DNA from: Phaeodactylibacter xiamenensis
GTDB lineage: Bacteria; Bacteroidota; Bacteroidia; Chitinophagales; Saprospiraceae
Length of the DNA: 64,000 bases
Direction: 5' to 3'
NCBI RefSeq assembly: GCF_000759025.1
Contig: NZ_JPOS01000012.1
Span: 62,001-126,000 of the forward strand
A program made the translations under genes and the position numbers. Shown here one piece after another: positions 1 through 9,315 of this stretch. Below the pieces are notes generated by a model that was given only the letters and a program-made list of their open reading frames with translations, was not told the origin of the DNA and searched no databases. Each line of letters starts with the position of its first letter. Position 1 is the first letter of the stretch.

Positions 1-1002
1 CAAGCTGATACCAGCCTGCATCCAAACTGCTCGTACTGGTACCCCACTTAGGTTATCCTTTGCAAAAAAGCGCCAGATGGTGAAATCATCAGCCATGGCT
101 CGCACTACTCTTGGGCCTACCCAAATATTCGCACTGATGCTCGAAATCAAAAACATGGATATGAACAAAGATATCAATTGCCCGCCTGTAGAACCGAAAA
201 GAATGTGCGCAACGATTTTCCCCACCTCAATTTGCCCATCGAGCTGCTGCACGGAGGCCTGGTACAGGAAGCCGGCCTGCAGCAGTACATAAAGCAGACT
301 TACTACCAACGTACCGAGGATAAGCGCTTTGGGAAGATTGACGGCAGGCGTCCTGATTTCTTCTACAATATAGGCAGCCGCATTCCAGCCAGAGAACGAA
401 TAGGTCACATAGACCAACCCAACCATAAAGGCAGAGGTGCCAATTTCCAGCTCTAAGGAAGCCTCCGAAAGGGCAGTACCTTCCGGCGCAGGCAACACGA
501 AACAAGCCACAATAAAAACCAACATCAACAGCAACTTCACTGCTGTAGCTCCATTCTGAAAATTGCTGCTCTGCCGGATACTAAAGGAGTGCGCCAGGGA
601 AATCAGCACAATCACGCCTACCGCCAGGAATTCTGGGCTGACCGGCAGAAAATCCTGAGCATACTGCCCCATAGCCATCGCTGCCAGTGCCACCGAAGCA
701 GCAAAACCAACCGTAAGCGATACCCATCCGGCAAGGTAGCCTAAAAATGGGTGATAAATATGGTAAAGGAAATTATACTCCCCGCCCGACTTGGGCAGCC
801 GGGTCCCTAATTCTGCATAACTGAAAGCGCCCATCAGGGCGATTAGCCCTCCCAATACCCACAGCAAAAGAACAGACCACACACTATCGATCTTTTCGAT
901 TTGCAACCCAAGGCTGGTGAATACCCCAGTCCCAATCATATTGGCCACGACGATAGCCGCAGCACTTACCCATCCTATTTTCCGACCCTTGGAGGCGTGC
1001 AT
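1..1002 (-). CDS. APC-family amino acid permease, C-terminus beyond the window edge
   Basis: An open frame runs from an ATG at 1000-1002 to the left edge without a stop, giving 334 residues of a polytopic membrane protein. Residues 10-40 contain ANMIGTGVF, the unwound first-helix motif that binds substrate in amino acid-polyamine-organocation (APC) transporters, and later SGGEYNFLYHIYHPFLGYLAGW matches the family's TM3 region in broken form (SGGEY, FLGYLAGW). At least eight hydrophobic segments are visible. By family, it would carry an amino acid or polyamine across the inner membrane by proton symport or exchange; the substrate cannot be read from sequence. Family members are 430-500 residues, so roughly the last quarter is missing. 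It is divergent from the hydrolase/OsmC gene across a 300-bp gap. Confidence 0.88.
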   Translation of the reverse strand, partial: MHASKGRKIGWVSAAAIVVANMIGTGVFTSLGLQIEKIDSVWSVLLLWVLGGLIALMGAFSYAELGTRLPKSGGEYNFLYHIYHPFLGYLAGWVSLTVGFAASVALAAMAMGQYAQDFLPVSPEFLAVGVIVLISLAHSFSIRQSSNFQNGATAVKLLLMLVFIVACFVLPAPEGTALSEASLELEIGTSAFMVGLVYVTYSFSGWNAAAYIVEEIRTPAVNLPKALILGTLVVSLLYVLLQAGFLYQASVQQLDGQIEVGKIVAHILFGSTGGQLISLFISMFLISSISANIWVGPRVVRAMADDFTIWRFFAKDNLSGVPVRAVWMQAGISL

Positions 1003-1302
1003 TTTTATTGCGTTCGATATTGAACAATGATCATAGTCCGGTTGCTGTAAACAAATAAAGGTATCAATATTAGCACCAGCAGACTTACTTGTATTTCATC
1101 CATAACGAAATGATAACATATTACCAACCGATGCAATGGTTAACACCCAAAACATCCTCCCTGCTGCACTATCCGGAAGCAGAACACCTTACCTTTAGCT
1201 GTCAGCCCCGATTGGCTGCTCGCCATTGGTGCGAATGCAGGGAGGCGCAGGTTTCTCTGTCCCGGACTACTTACTGACCAACGATCTTAAAAACAGTTCA
1301 CG
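1003..1302. other. Intergenic region between divergent genes
   Basis: This 300-bp gap must hold the promoters of the permease (leftward) and the hydrolase/OsmC gene (rightward). A 62-codon frame at 1089-1277 has no recognisable domain and no coding character, so it is not called. No clear TAnnTTTG box or strong hairpin stood out. Confidence 0.4.
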
Positions 1303-2517
1303 ATGTCTCCACAAAATCTGACTTTTGAAAATGCAGAAGGAGTTTCCCTTTCGGCACGGCTGGAGCTGCCGGCCCATCAGCATCCGCATACCTATGCCCT
1401 GTTTGCCCATTGCTTTACCTGCAGCAAGCAATTCACGGCTGTTCGTAATATCGCCCGGGCATTAACCCTTGAAGGCGTTGGAGTGCTTTCCTTTGACTTC
1501 ACAGGGCTGGGAGAAAGCGAGGGAGACTTTGCAGATACCAATTTCTCTTCAAATATTGAGGATTTAGTGCAGGCAGCTGCTTTTTTAGCCGATGAATACG
1601 AGGCCCCTGCCCTACTGATCGGGCATTCTCTCGGGGGCGCAGCTGTACTACGTGCAGCCCATGAAATCCCCTCCGTAAAAGCCGTGGTAACCATTGGTGC
1701 GCCGGATGCCCCCGACCACGTGCAGCACTTATTCAGTGAACAAACAGACGCCATAGAAGCTGATGGCCTGGCTGTAATCAGGATCGCTGATCGCCCGTTT
1801 ACAGTAAAAAAACAGTTTCTGGAAGATATCCGGACGCATAACCTGGAGCCCTACATCAAGCGGTTAGACCGGGCGCTGCTAGTGCTCCATTCTCCTCAGG
1901 ATACGATCGTGGGCATCGAAAATGCCAGAAAGATATACGAGGCAGCTATGCACCCTAAAAGCTATATCTCACTGGATGGTGCTGACCATCTGCTCACGGA
2001 GAAAAAGGACAGCCGGTATGTTGGAAATGTCATCGCTTCCTGGGCAGAACGCTACCTTGACTTTGAAGAACGCCGCGCACTCCGTTCAGATAAAGATGTG
2101 GCAGCCCGGCTGGGGCAGGCGGATGCATTTACTACAGAGATTACCGTACGTAAGCACGGACTGACCGCAGATGAGCCCCCGGAGGTTGGGGGGAATGATT
2201 TTGGCCCCTCACCTTACGAGTTTTTGTCGGCTGGTTTGGGTGCCTGTACGGCAATGACGTTGCGCATGTATGCCAAGCGAAAAAAATGGCCTCTGGAAGA
2301 GGTGATTGTTCACCTGGAGCATAGTAAGAATCATGCCGAAGACTGCCAGAACCCTGACCAACCGGACAGCAAGATCGACCATTTTGAGCTCATCCTGGAA
2401 CTCAACGGCCCGATTTCTGAAGATCAAAAAGCACGGATGCTTGAAATTGCTAAAAAATGCCCCGTTCACCGTACGCTACATGACCCCGTCAAAATAGCCG
2501 CAAAGCTAAAAAAATAG
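1303..2517 (+). CDS. Bifunctional alpha/beta hydrolase - OsmC family fusion protein
   Basis: A 404-residue two-domain protein. Residues 1-255 form an alpha/beta hydrolase: the nucleophile elbow is GHSLGG with Ser109, an acid candidate lies in HSPQD, and the catalytic His is in DGADHLL. Residues 270-404 form an OsmC/Ohr-type domain, whose family reduces organic hydroperoxides using two cysteines; both are present, Cys315 in GLGACTAM and Cys386 in KKCPVHRTL. No signal peptide is seen, so it is cytoplasmic. The fusion is a known architecture in Bacteroidota and Proteobacteria. Known of the family: the OsmC part is a thiol peroxidase. Inferred: the hydrolase may release the acyl or peroxide substrate for it. 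A weak hairpin follows at 2534-2566. Confidence 0.9.
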   Translation: MSPQNLTFENAEGVSLSARLELPAHQHPHTYALFAHCFTCSKQFTAVRNIARALTLEGVGVLSFDFTGLGESEGDFADTNFSSNIEDLVQAAAFLADEYEAPALLIGHSLGGAAVLRAAHEIPSVKAVVTIGAPDAPDHVQHLFSEQTDAIEADGLAVIRIADRPFTVKKQFLEDIRTHNLEPYIKRLDRALLVLHSPQDTIVGIENARKIYEAAMHPKSYISLDGADHLLTEKKDSRYVGNVIASWAERYLDFEERRALRSDKDVAARLGQADAFTTEITVRKHGLTADEPPEVGGNDFGPSPYEFLSAGLGACTAMTLRMYAKRKKWPLEEVIVHLEHSKNHAEDCQNPDQPDSKIDHFELILELNGPISEDQKARMLEIAKKCPVHRTLHDPVKIAAKLKK

Positions 2518-2533
2518 CGATCTACAAAAGTGC

Positions 2534-2566
2534 AGGGCCCCGGTACCAAATGGCTACCGGGGCTCT
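2534..2566. terminator. Candidate bidirectional terminator hairpin
   Basis: A 12-bp stem (2534-2545 with 2555-2566, one G-T mismatch) with a GC-rich core CCCCGGTA/TACCGGGG and a 9-nt loop sits between two convergent genes. There is no T-tract on either side, so it may act with Rho or only as an RNA 3' end stabiliser. Confidence 0.5.
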
Positions 2567-2598
2567 GACATCCAGTTACTGGCTTTTAATGACTGGAA

Positions 2599-5500
2599 TT
2601 ACCGGAGCAGCGTGATATTGCCCTGACGAGTAAAAACCTGATCGGGCTCGCCTTCCTCTCCGGGACAAACTATTCTCATATAGTACCCGTAAACGTCAGG
2701 TGGCAGGTCTTCTCCCCCAAAGAATCCGTCCCAGCACAGATTCTGCATATCATTGCTGCGGAAAACCTCTTGCCCCCAGCGGTTGTAAATCATAAGTTCT
2801 ATTTCGGAGAACTGATCCATCACTTCGCTTTGTACGCATACCTGATCATTGTTCTGATCACCGTTCGGTGTGAAGGCATCTGCGATAAAGACCTTGTCCA
2901 CTTCACAGCGCTCACAGGTCCCTACGTCCACTGTGGTCGTTAGGGTATCCCGGCAGACTTCACCGGTCACAATCACCTGAAAAGTCGATGGGCGCAGTGG
3001 TTCTGCATCGGTTATTGCTGCATCAGGATTGGTCAACCGGTCTTCCGGTGTCCATTCATAGGTACAGTTGTCACATCCAACGACCTCAAGCGTGGCAAAG
3101 TCCCCTGTACAAATTGAGGTGTCACCACCAACAATCGCGAGGTCGAGGGCTTCCACTTCAATTTCTATACTGGCCGTATCCATAGCACAGGCATTTTCCG
3201 CTATAGCAAAATAAGATACCAGCCCTGCACGGGTCGGTGTTACCCCAATCACCTCTCCCTCTCCTATGAATACAAAGGCTTCGTCATACCAGGAAATGGT
3301 AGCAGCCACATCCTCAGGGTCCAGGGCTGCTTCGAGGCTGGCTTCATCGCCCAGACAAATCAGCAGGGAAGGCGTATTGATTTCCAACATCAAATCTTCA
3401 GGTACATATTCCACGACAATCGTATCGCTGCTTACGCAACCCAATTCAACTAGGTTGGCGATGTAAATGCTGGAGCCGGGCTGAGGCATAATTTCTATAG
3501 AAATGGCCGTATCAATCACATTCCCCTCCCCATCGGTCCACACTACAGCTTGCCCAAGCGGTGCCAGGGCATTCAGCTGAATGGCAAAGGAATCGCAGAC
3601 CACCAGGGTGTCCACGGAAGGAATGATTTCAATAGCAGCACTATCGATCGTCACCTGAACCAGTGTGTCAGCAACTACGCCACAACCATTAGTTGCCTCA
3701 AAAATGAATGATGCGGTGCCTGCTTCTGCCCCAACGAGCACAAGACCTTCGTTAATGGCTACCGTATCTCCATTTTCATTCTCCCAAACGAAGGGATAAT
3801 CGTAGTCGCCCACCGTCACACTAAGCGTGTCATTCAGGCACATGAGTACCGTATCAGGCAGGCTCGGTGGCAGTACCGGTGGAATCGTATCCACCATTAC
3901 AGTTACGGTATCTGAAATAGTGCAGTCCAGACCGGGAACACTTGCTATGTATTGGCTGATACCTACAGGTGGGGTCACACAAAGCTCACCGCCCGTACCC
4001 AACAGCGTACCTTCAAGGTCGGTCCATTCTATGCATTCATCCGGCAAACCGGTAACCGTAGCCGTCAGGCAGGTATCCATTTCTACCGGAGTACATAACA
4101 AGACATTTACATCTGGCTGCACATCAACCGTCTGCTCCGGCACCACGTACACAATCACCTCGGCCGAGGTCATGCCGCAAGCATTGGACGCGCCGAACTC
4201 GTAGCAGAACTCGCCGGCCTGGTCGCCCAGGATGATTATCTCGTCATTGGCGACCGGGATCTCCGCGCCGCCGCACGCTGACCACGTGTACGGGAAGCCG
4301 TAGCCGCTCAGGTCGATCACCGCTTCGTCGCCTACGCACAGCTTTAGTGTGTCCGGCAAAGCGACCGGTGGGGGCGGCGGAAGCGTCTCCACCACAATCG
4401 TTACCGTATCGGACGTGATGCAGCCCAGCCCGGGAACGCCTGCGATGTAGTAGCTCGTGCCTTCCGGCGGCGTCACGCATAGCTCGTTGCCCGTGCCCAA
4501 AACGTTGCCGTCAAAGTCCGTCCATTCTATGCAATCGCCCGGCAGGGCCGTTACTGTTGCCGTCAGGCAGGTGTCGGTAGCCACTGGCGCGCATAGCTCG
4601 ATTTCTAAGTCTGGCTGGGCATCAACCGTCTGCTCCGGCACCACGTACACAATCACCTCGGCCGAGGTCATGCCGCAAGCGTTGGACGCGCCGAACTCGT
4701 AGCAGAACTCGCCGGCCTGGTCGCCCAAAATGATTATCTCGTCATTGGCGACCGGGATCTCCGCGCCGCCGCATGCTGACCACGTGTATGGGTAGCCGTA
4801 GCCGCTCAGGTCGATCACCGCTTCGTCGCCTACGCACAGCTTCAGTGTGTCCGGCAAAGCGACCGGTGGGGGCGGCGGGAGCGTCTCCACCACAATCGTT
4901 ACCGTATCACTCGCGCTACCACATGTCAACTGTGGCGTACTCGCAATATATTGGTTTACGCCCTCCACTGGCAGTACAGACAAGGTAGTCCCTGTACCCA
5001 AAATAGCCCCATCTTCACTTGTCCAGGTAATATCGCTATCTGCGAATCCATCCGCAGTGGCAAAGATGTCAATGGCAGTGTTGACCGGTCCGCATAAAGC
5101 AATGGTAGAGTCTGGTTGTGCATCTATTACTGGTTCCGGAACAACGTACACAATCACGTCCACTTCCACCGTATCACAGGCATTAGAAGCGTTAAAACTA
5201 TAACATGCTTCGCCTAAGGCAGTGGCATTAATTTCAATTTCGTTGCTATTTTCCTGAATCAACTGACCATCACAAGCAGACCAGCTGTAAGGGAAACCGT
5301 AGCCGCTCAGATCAAATACGGTATCCTGCCCAATACACAGGGTAAGGGTATCCGGCAGTGCAGGAGGCGTCATCGGCAGATTATCCACGATAACCGTTAT
5401 GGTATCGGGTGTCACGCAAGTAAGGCCCGAAACACTGGCAATGTAATGGTTTAAGCCCACGCCCGGTGTTACACAAAGCTCGCCTCCGGTCCCCAGTATA

Positions 5501-8500
5501 TTCCCATCCAAGTCTGACCATTCTATGCAGTCATCAGGCAAATCGATGACCGTAGCCGTCAGGCAGGTATCCGGAGCCGGCGCACAAAAGCGCAAGGTAT
5601 CATTAGGTTGTGCATCAACCTGTTGTTCCGGAACCACATAGACGGTGATTTGCTCTTCAATCGCCCCGCAAGCGTTGGATGCGCTGAACCGGAAGCACTG
5701 TTCTCCTGCTTCGTTGCCGCTGATTTCAATAGTATTATTATTCACCGGGATTTCCTGCCCCTGGCAGTCCGACCATACATAAGGGTAACCATAGGTACTG
5801 AGATCTATGAGGATGTCATTACCCACACAAATCTTCAGCGTATCCGGAAGCCCAGGAGGCAGCGGTGGCACGAAGTCATCCACTACAATAGTCACGGTAT
5901 CTGTGGCGGTACCACAAGCTGCACTAATACTGGCGATGTAGTGGCTGGTCCCTGTGGCAGGCAAAACGCTAAGCGTACCTCCTGTACCCAATGCGTCCCC
6001 ATCTTCGCTAAACCATGCGATGGCATTCTGAGCAAAACCTGGTGCGGTAGCCGTCAAAATTAAACTGTCCGTTACAGGGGCGCATAACTCGATCGTAGTA
6101 TCCGGCTGGGCGCTGATTTCAGGGGCTGCAATTATAAAAACGATTACCTGCTCTTCTACCTCACCGCAAATATTAGAAGCAGAGAAGGTATAGCAATCTT
6201 CTCCTGGTTGGGTACCGGAGATTTGGATTTCGCCATTATTGGTAGCTATAACCTGACCATCACAGCTGGCCCAGGTGTAAGGGTGACTGTAGCTACTCAA
6301 ATCCAATAGAGTATCCTGGTTGATACAAATGGTCAGTGTATCAGGCAAATCAGGTGGCGGCGGCGGCATCGCTTCCACAACTATGGTAACGGTGTCAGCC
6401 GTGATACAATCCAGACCGGGTACATTTGCGATATATTGGCTCGTTCCCTGCGGAGGCGTCACACACAATTCGCTACCGGTCCCTAAAAGGTTTCCACTAA
6501 GATCCGTCCATTCTATACAGTCGTTTGGCAGACCAATTACCGTTGCGGCCAGGCAGGTATCCGGTGCGGGTATGCAAAATTGAATAGTATCGTTAGGCTG
6601 TGCATCTGCAACTTGTTCAGGTACAACGTATACGGTCACTTCGGCTTCTACCGTGCCGCACTCATTAGAAGCGCTAAACCGGAAACAAGTCTCTCCAACA
6701 ACATCGCCTGAAACGATAATGCTGTCTCCTGATACCGGAATGGACTGACCGTCACAATCGGACCAGGTGTAAGGGAATGCATAATCGCTTAGTTCAATAA
6801 CAGCTTCATCGCCTATACAAAGCTTGAGCGTGTCTGGTAATGCCGGAAGTGCAGGCTCAGTATCCACCTCGATAGTTACGGTATCACTTACCTCACCACA
6901 GACAGCAGACAACGTAGCTACATATTGGCTCGTTCCTGCTTCGGCTTGCACCATCACCATTCCACCATTGCCTAAGACAGCGCCATCGGAGGCTGTCCAT
7001 ACAATCATGCTATCAGGATATCCTGTGGCGGTGGCTGTCAGTTCCACCAGATTACCCTGATCCGTAATACACAAGGAAAGTACACCATCAGGCTGTGCAT
7101 CAATACCCGGAAGCGGGAGTACCGTTACCAGAGCGTTGGTTTGCGTGATGCCCACCGGGCTAAATGCAGTAGCCGTGTAGGTGTAGCTGCCGGGGGATAA
7201 GCCACTAATTAGAAGCCCGGAGCCCTGACCCGCTGTTTGGCCCTGCGCATCATTCCACACGATACTGTCAATTAGAATAGTATCCGGGATAATAGTAGCC
7301 ATTAGTGTTCCCTCTTCCCCCTCGCAAATTTCAACATCTGGCACGCTGATGGTGTAGTCCGCCTCAGGTGGTGGCAATACCGGGAAGGTGAGGGTATCCG
7401 GGCAACCGTTGACTTCGCCTACAACCGTATAAGGAGATGCGAGGTCATCAGCAGCCAATATAAAGGTGTCATTCCCATCGTCATCAACGACAGTGCCATC
7501 ATTTTGGAACCAGGTGTAAATCGCCTCATCGCTATCGGAAGAAACGGTGATGGTGATTTCATCCTGTCCAAACTGGAAAGCATTCCCATCCACAGACAGA
7601 TTCAACCCCGGGACGAAATCGATCACCAAGGTATCTGAAAACGATCCACAGTTGGGATCGGTAATATTTAAGACGTAGGTAATATCTTCTGTAGGTGTAA
7701 TCACAGGATTGCCAATCGTGGAGTCGCTAAGCCCCGTAGTGGGAGACCAGCTAAATATCAGGTTAGGGTTAGTTGCATTCTCAAAAGAAGGCTGGAAAGT
7801 ATCCCCTTCACAAACGACTACTTCCTGCTCCTCTATACCTCCGGACAAAGCGCCGCCTTCCACTGCAACAGTATCAGAAAGTGGGCAATTGTTGGCATCC
7901 CGTACTGTGGCAATGTAGCTGCCCTCGTTCAGGTTCGATGCGTCAACAGGATTGCCGTCCAGATCGGTCACTTCCAGGGTGTAGGGAGGCGTTCCACCTG
8001 TGGCTGCGTTCAGGGTAATGCTCCCGGGGATGATGTTCCCAGGCTCGCAGCTTCCGTTAAGGACAGTCAATTGTGCTTCCAGTGTTACCGGTTCCACAGA
8101 CAACATAAATTCACAAAAGCAATTATCCGCCGAACTGATGCGTCTTATTTCGTAGTCTCCATATTGTACTTCGATGAATACGGCCTCATTTCCGGGTACC
8201 GAAGCCAGCAGGAATCCGGCATTGACCTGCCGGACCTGATAAGTCTCATTTGCTGTGCCGCTGCCATCAAAGTACAGATATGCCGGATCACCCGGGCAAA
8301 CCGGGTCAAAGACTGACCAGCCTTCGTTGCACTCAAAGCCGGGCGTATTCAGCTCGATCGAGGCTTCGGCCTCACATACAAACCCATACTCCACTTTTAC
8401 GGTATACAAGCCAACAGGAAGCCCCTCAAAAGTGTAAGGGTTATTATTGGTAGTAATTTCCAGTCCATCATTCAAGATAATGGTGTACGGAGGGAAACCT

Positions 8501-9315
8501 TCTTCCATCGTCACCGTGATTGTTCCATCATCGCTACTGCAAAGGGAAGGTGGCGTAGCTGTGAGGGAGATGGGCTCCTGCGCCTGCGGAATGGTAACCG
8601 GCAGGGAGGTAAGGCAGCCTGCTGCATCTCTGACTATAAAGGTGTAATCGCCAGGGGCGAGGCCTGAAATACTGACCGTACCATCTGCGCTCAATGTGTT
8701 GCTGCCGCCATCGCCCCAGGAAATTTGGTAGGGCGGTGTGCCTCCGCTTATATCCAGCTTGACGCCGCCCGAAAGCGTGGCACAATTGCCTGCCGTTATG
8801 CTTCCGACCTCTACAGCTGGGCCTTCTTTGGTGTCAATGACTACTTCTGTCTCGATGAGGCAATCCCGTAGCGCCTGATCTTCCAGCAATTCACTAATCC
8901 CAATGGTCACTTTGTAAACACCAGGTGCCAGGTTTTCAGCAGTGGGGCCAGTGCTGACGCCTCCTTCCCAGTTGTAAACAAACTCCGTTCCCGCAGGCAG
9001 GCCTACCGGTGTTACGGTAGCTGACCCATTGCTTTGTCCGCAATCTGCATCAATGGAAATCCAGGTGACCTGAAAATCCGGGCAAACGGCATCGCAAACA
9101 AAATCAGGAAGGGCGGGAGAAATGGTATCTTCCTCTATACCATAAAACGGCAACTGCAGGCTATGCGAACCTGATGTTGCCTGCCATTCACAAAGTGCAC
9201 TGGCATCATTCCAGGGGTACAAAGACTTACTCCACCCGGAGGTACTGCACCCTATGGCAAGGAGCAGCACCAAAAGCCAGCTTCGGTTAAGGTTTACTAA
9301 TCCGATATGTATCAT
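2599..9315 (-). CDS. Giant T9SS type B repeat protein (SprB-like surface adhesin candidate)
   Basis: A 2238-residue secreted protein. It opens with a hydrophobic signal segment (about residues 10-25). Residues 170-340 hold SprB-type modules with GGTPPYQISW and GLAPGDYTFIVRD signatures. Residues about 825-1900 hold seven copies of a roughly 166-residue unit that starts with LPDTLKLCxGxxxxxDLSxYxxPYxWxxC and continues with a QPDxxIxLC...ATVTGLPxxCIEWTD half. The last 90 residues (about 2145-2238) carry FTPNGDQNNDQ, YNRWGQEVF and CWDGFFGGE, the type B T9SS sorting tail called the gliding motility-associated C-terminal domain. The protein is therefore predicted to cross the outer membrane by T9SS and be held at the surface. 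The start ATG overlaps the stop of the OmpA/PD40 gene in an ATGA, implying translational coupling. Cysteine-rich repeats suggest disulfides. Ligand unknown. Confidence 0.93.
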   Translation of the reverse strand: MIHIGLVNLNRSWLLVLLLAIGCSTSGWSKSLYPWNDASALCEWQATSGSHSLQLPFYGIEEDTISPALPDFVCDAVCPDFQVTWISIDADCGQSNGSATVTPVGLPAGTEFVYNWEGGVSTGPTAENLAPGVYKVTIGISELLEDQALRDCLIETEVVIDTKEGPAVEVGSITAGNCATLSGGVKLDISGGTPPYQISWGDGGSNTLSADGTVSISGLAPGDYTFIVRDAAGCLTSLPVTIPQAQEPISLTATPPSLCSSDDGTITVTMEEGFPPYTIILNDGLEITTNNNPYTFEGLPVGLYTVKVEYGFVCEAEASIELNTPGFECNEGWSVFDPVCPGDPAYLYFDGSGTANETYQVRQVNAGFLLASVPGNEAVFIEVQYGDYEIRRISSADNCFCEFMLSVEPVTLEAQLTVLNGSCEPGNIIPGSITLNAATGGTPPYTLEVTDLDGNPVDASNLNEGSYIATVRDANNCPLSDTVAVEGGALSGGIEEQEVVVCEGDTFQPSFENATNPNLIFSWSPTTGLSDSTIGNPVITPTEDITYVLNITDPNCGSFSDTLVIDFVPGLNLSVDGNAFQFGQDEITITVSSDSDEAIYTWFQNDGTVVDDDGNDTFILAADDLASPYTVVGEVNGCPDTLTFPVLPPPEADYTISVPDVEICEGEEGTLMATIIPDTILIDSIVWNDAQGQTAGQGSGLLISGLSPGSYTYTATAFSPVGITQTNALVTVLPLPGIDAQPDGVLSLCITDQGNLVELTATATGYPDSMIVWTASDGAVLGNGGMVMVQAEAGTSQYVATLSAVCGEVSDTVTIEVDTEPALPALPDTLKLCIGDEAVIELSDYAFPYTWSDCDGQSIPVSGDSIIVSGDVVGETCFRFSASNECGTVEAEVTVYVVPEQVADAQPNDTIQFCIPAPDTCLAATVIGLPNDCIEWTDLSGNLLGTGSELCVTPPQGTSQYIANVPGLDCITADTVTIVVEAMPPPPPDLPDTLTICINQDTLLDLSSYSHPYTWASCDGQVIATNNGEIQISGTQPGEDCYTFSASNICGEVEEQVIVFIIAAPEISAQPDTTIELCAPVTDSLILTATAPGFAQNAIAWFSEDGDALGTGGTLSVLPATGTSHYIASISAACGTATDTVTIVVDDFVPPLPPGLPDTLKICVGNDILIDLSTYGYPYVWSDCQGQEIPVNNNTIEISGNEAGEQCFRFSASNACGAIEEQITVYVVPEQQVDAQPNDTLRFCAPAPDTCLTATVIDLPDDCIEWSDLDGNILGTGGELCVTPGVGLNHYIASVSGLTCVTPDTITVIVDNLPMTPPALPDTLTLCIGQDTVFDLSGYGFPYSWSACDGQLIQENSNEIEINATALGEACYSFNASNACDTVEVDVIVYVVPEPVIDAQPDSTIALCGPVNTAIDIFATADGFADSDITWTSEDGAILGTGTTLSVLPVEGVNQYIASTPQLTCGSASDTVTIVVETLPPPPPVALPDTLKLCVGDEAVIDLSGYGYPYTWSACGGAEIPVANDEIIILGDQAGEFCYEFGASNACGMTSAEVIVYVVPEQTVDAQPDLEIELCAPVATDTCLTATVTALPGDCIEWTDFDGNVLGTGNELCVTPPEGTSYYIAGVPGLGCITSDTVTIVVETLPPPPPVALPDTLKLCVGDEAVIDLSGYGFPYTWSACGGAEIPVANDEIIILGDQAGEFCYEFGASNACGMTSAEVIVYVVPEQTVDVQPDVNVLLCTPVEMDTCLTATVTGLPDECIEWTDLEGTLLGTGGELCVTPPVGISQYIASVPGLDCTISDTVTVMVDTIPPVLPPSLPDTVLMCLNDTLSVTVGDYDYPFVWENENGDTVAINEGLVLVGAEAGTASFIFEATNGCGVVADTLVQVTIDSAAIEIIPSVDTLVVCDSFAIQLNALAPLGQAVVWTDGEGNVIDTAISIEIMPQPGSSIYIANLVELGCVSSDTIVVEYVPEDLMLEINTPSLLICLGDEASLEAALDPEDVAATISWYDEAFVFIGEGEVIGVTPTRAGLVSYFAIAENACAMDTASIEIEVEALDLAIVGGDTSICTGDFATLEVVGCDNCTYEWTPEDRLTNPDAAITDAEPLRPSTFQVIVTGEVCRDTLTTTVDVGTCERCEVDKVFIADAFTPNGDQNNDQVCVQSEVMDQFSEIELMIYNRWGQEVFRSNDMQNLCWDGFFGGEDLPPDVYGYYMRIVCPGEEGEPDQVFTRQGNITLLR
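4122..4908 (-). repeat. Near-identical 289-bp direct repeat inside the giant adhesin
   Basis: The blocks 4122-4410 and 4620-4908 are 498 bp apart (exactly 166 codons) and differ at about eight positions by eye, while other copies of the same protein unit in the gene are far more diverged at DNA level. The blocks also look more GC-rich than their flanks. This indicates a recent unit duplication or gene conversion within the repeat array. Confidence 0.9.

Noticed and set aside
1089-1277. 62-codon plus-strand frame in the permease/hydrolase gap
   Set aside because: No recognisable domain or signal, and it lies in the divergent promoter region.
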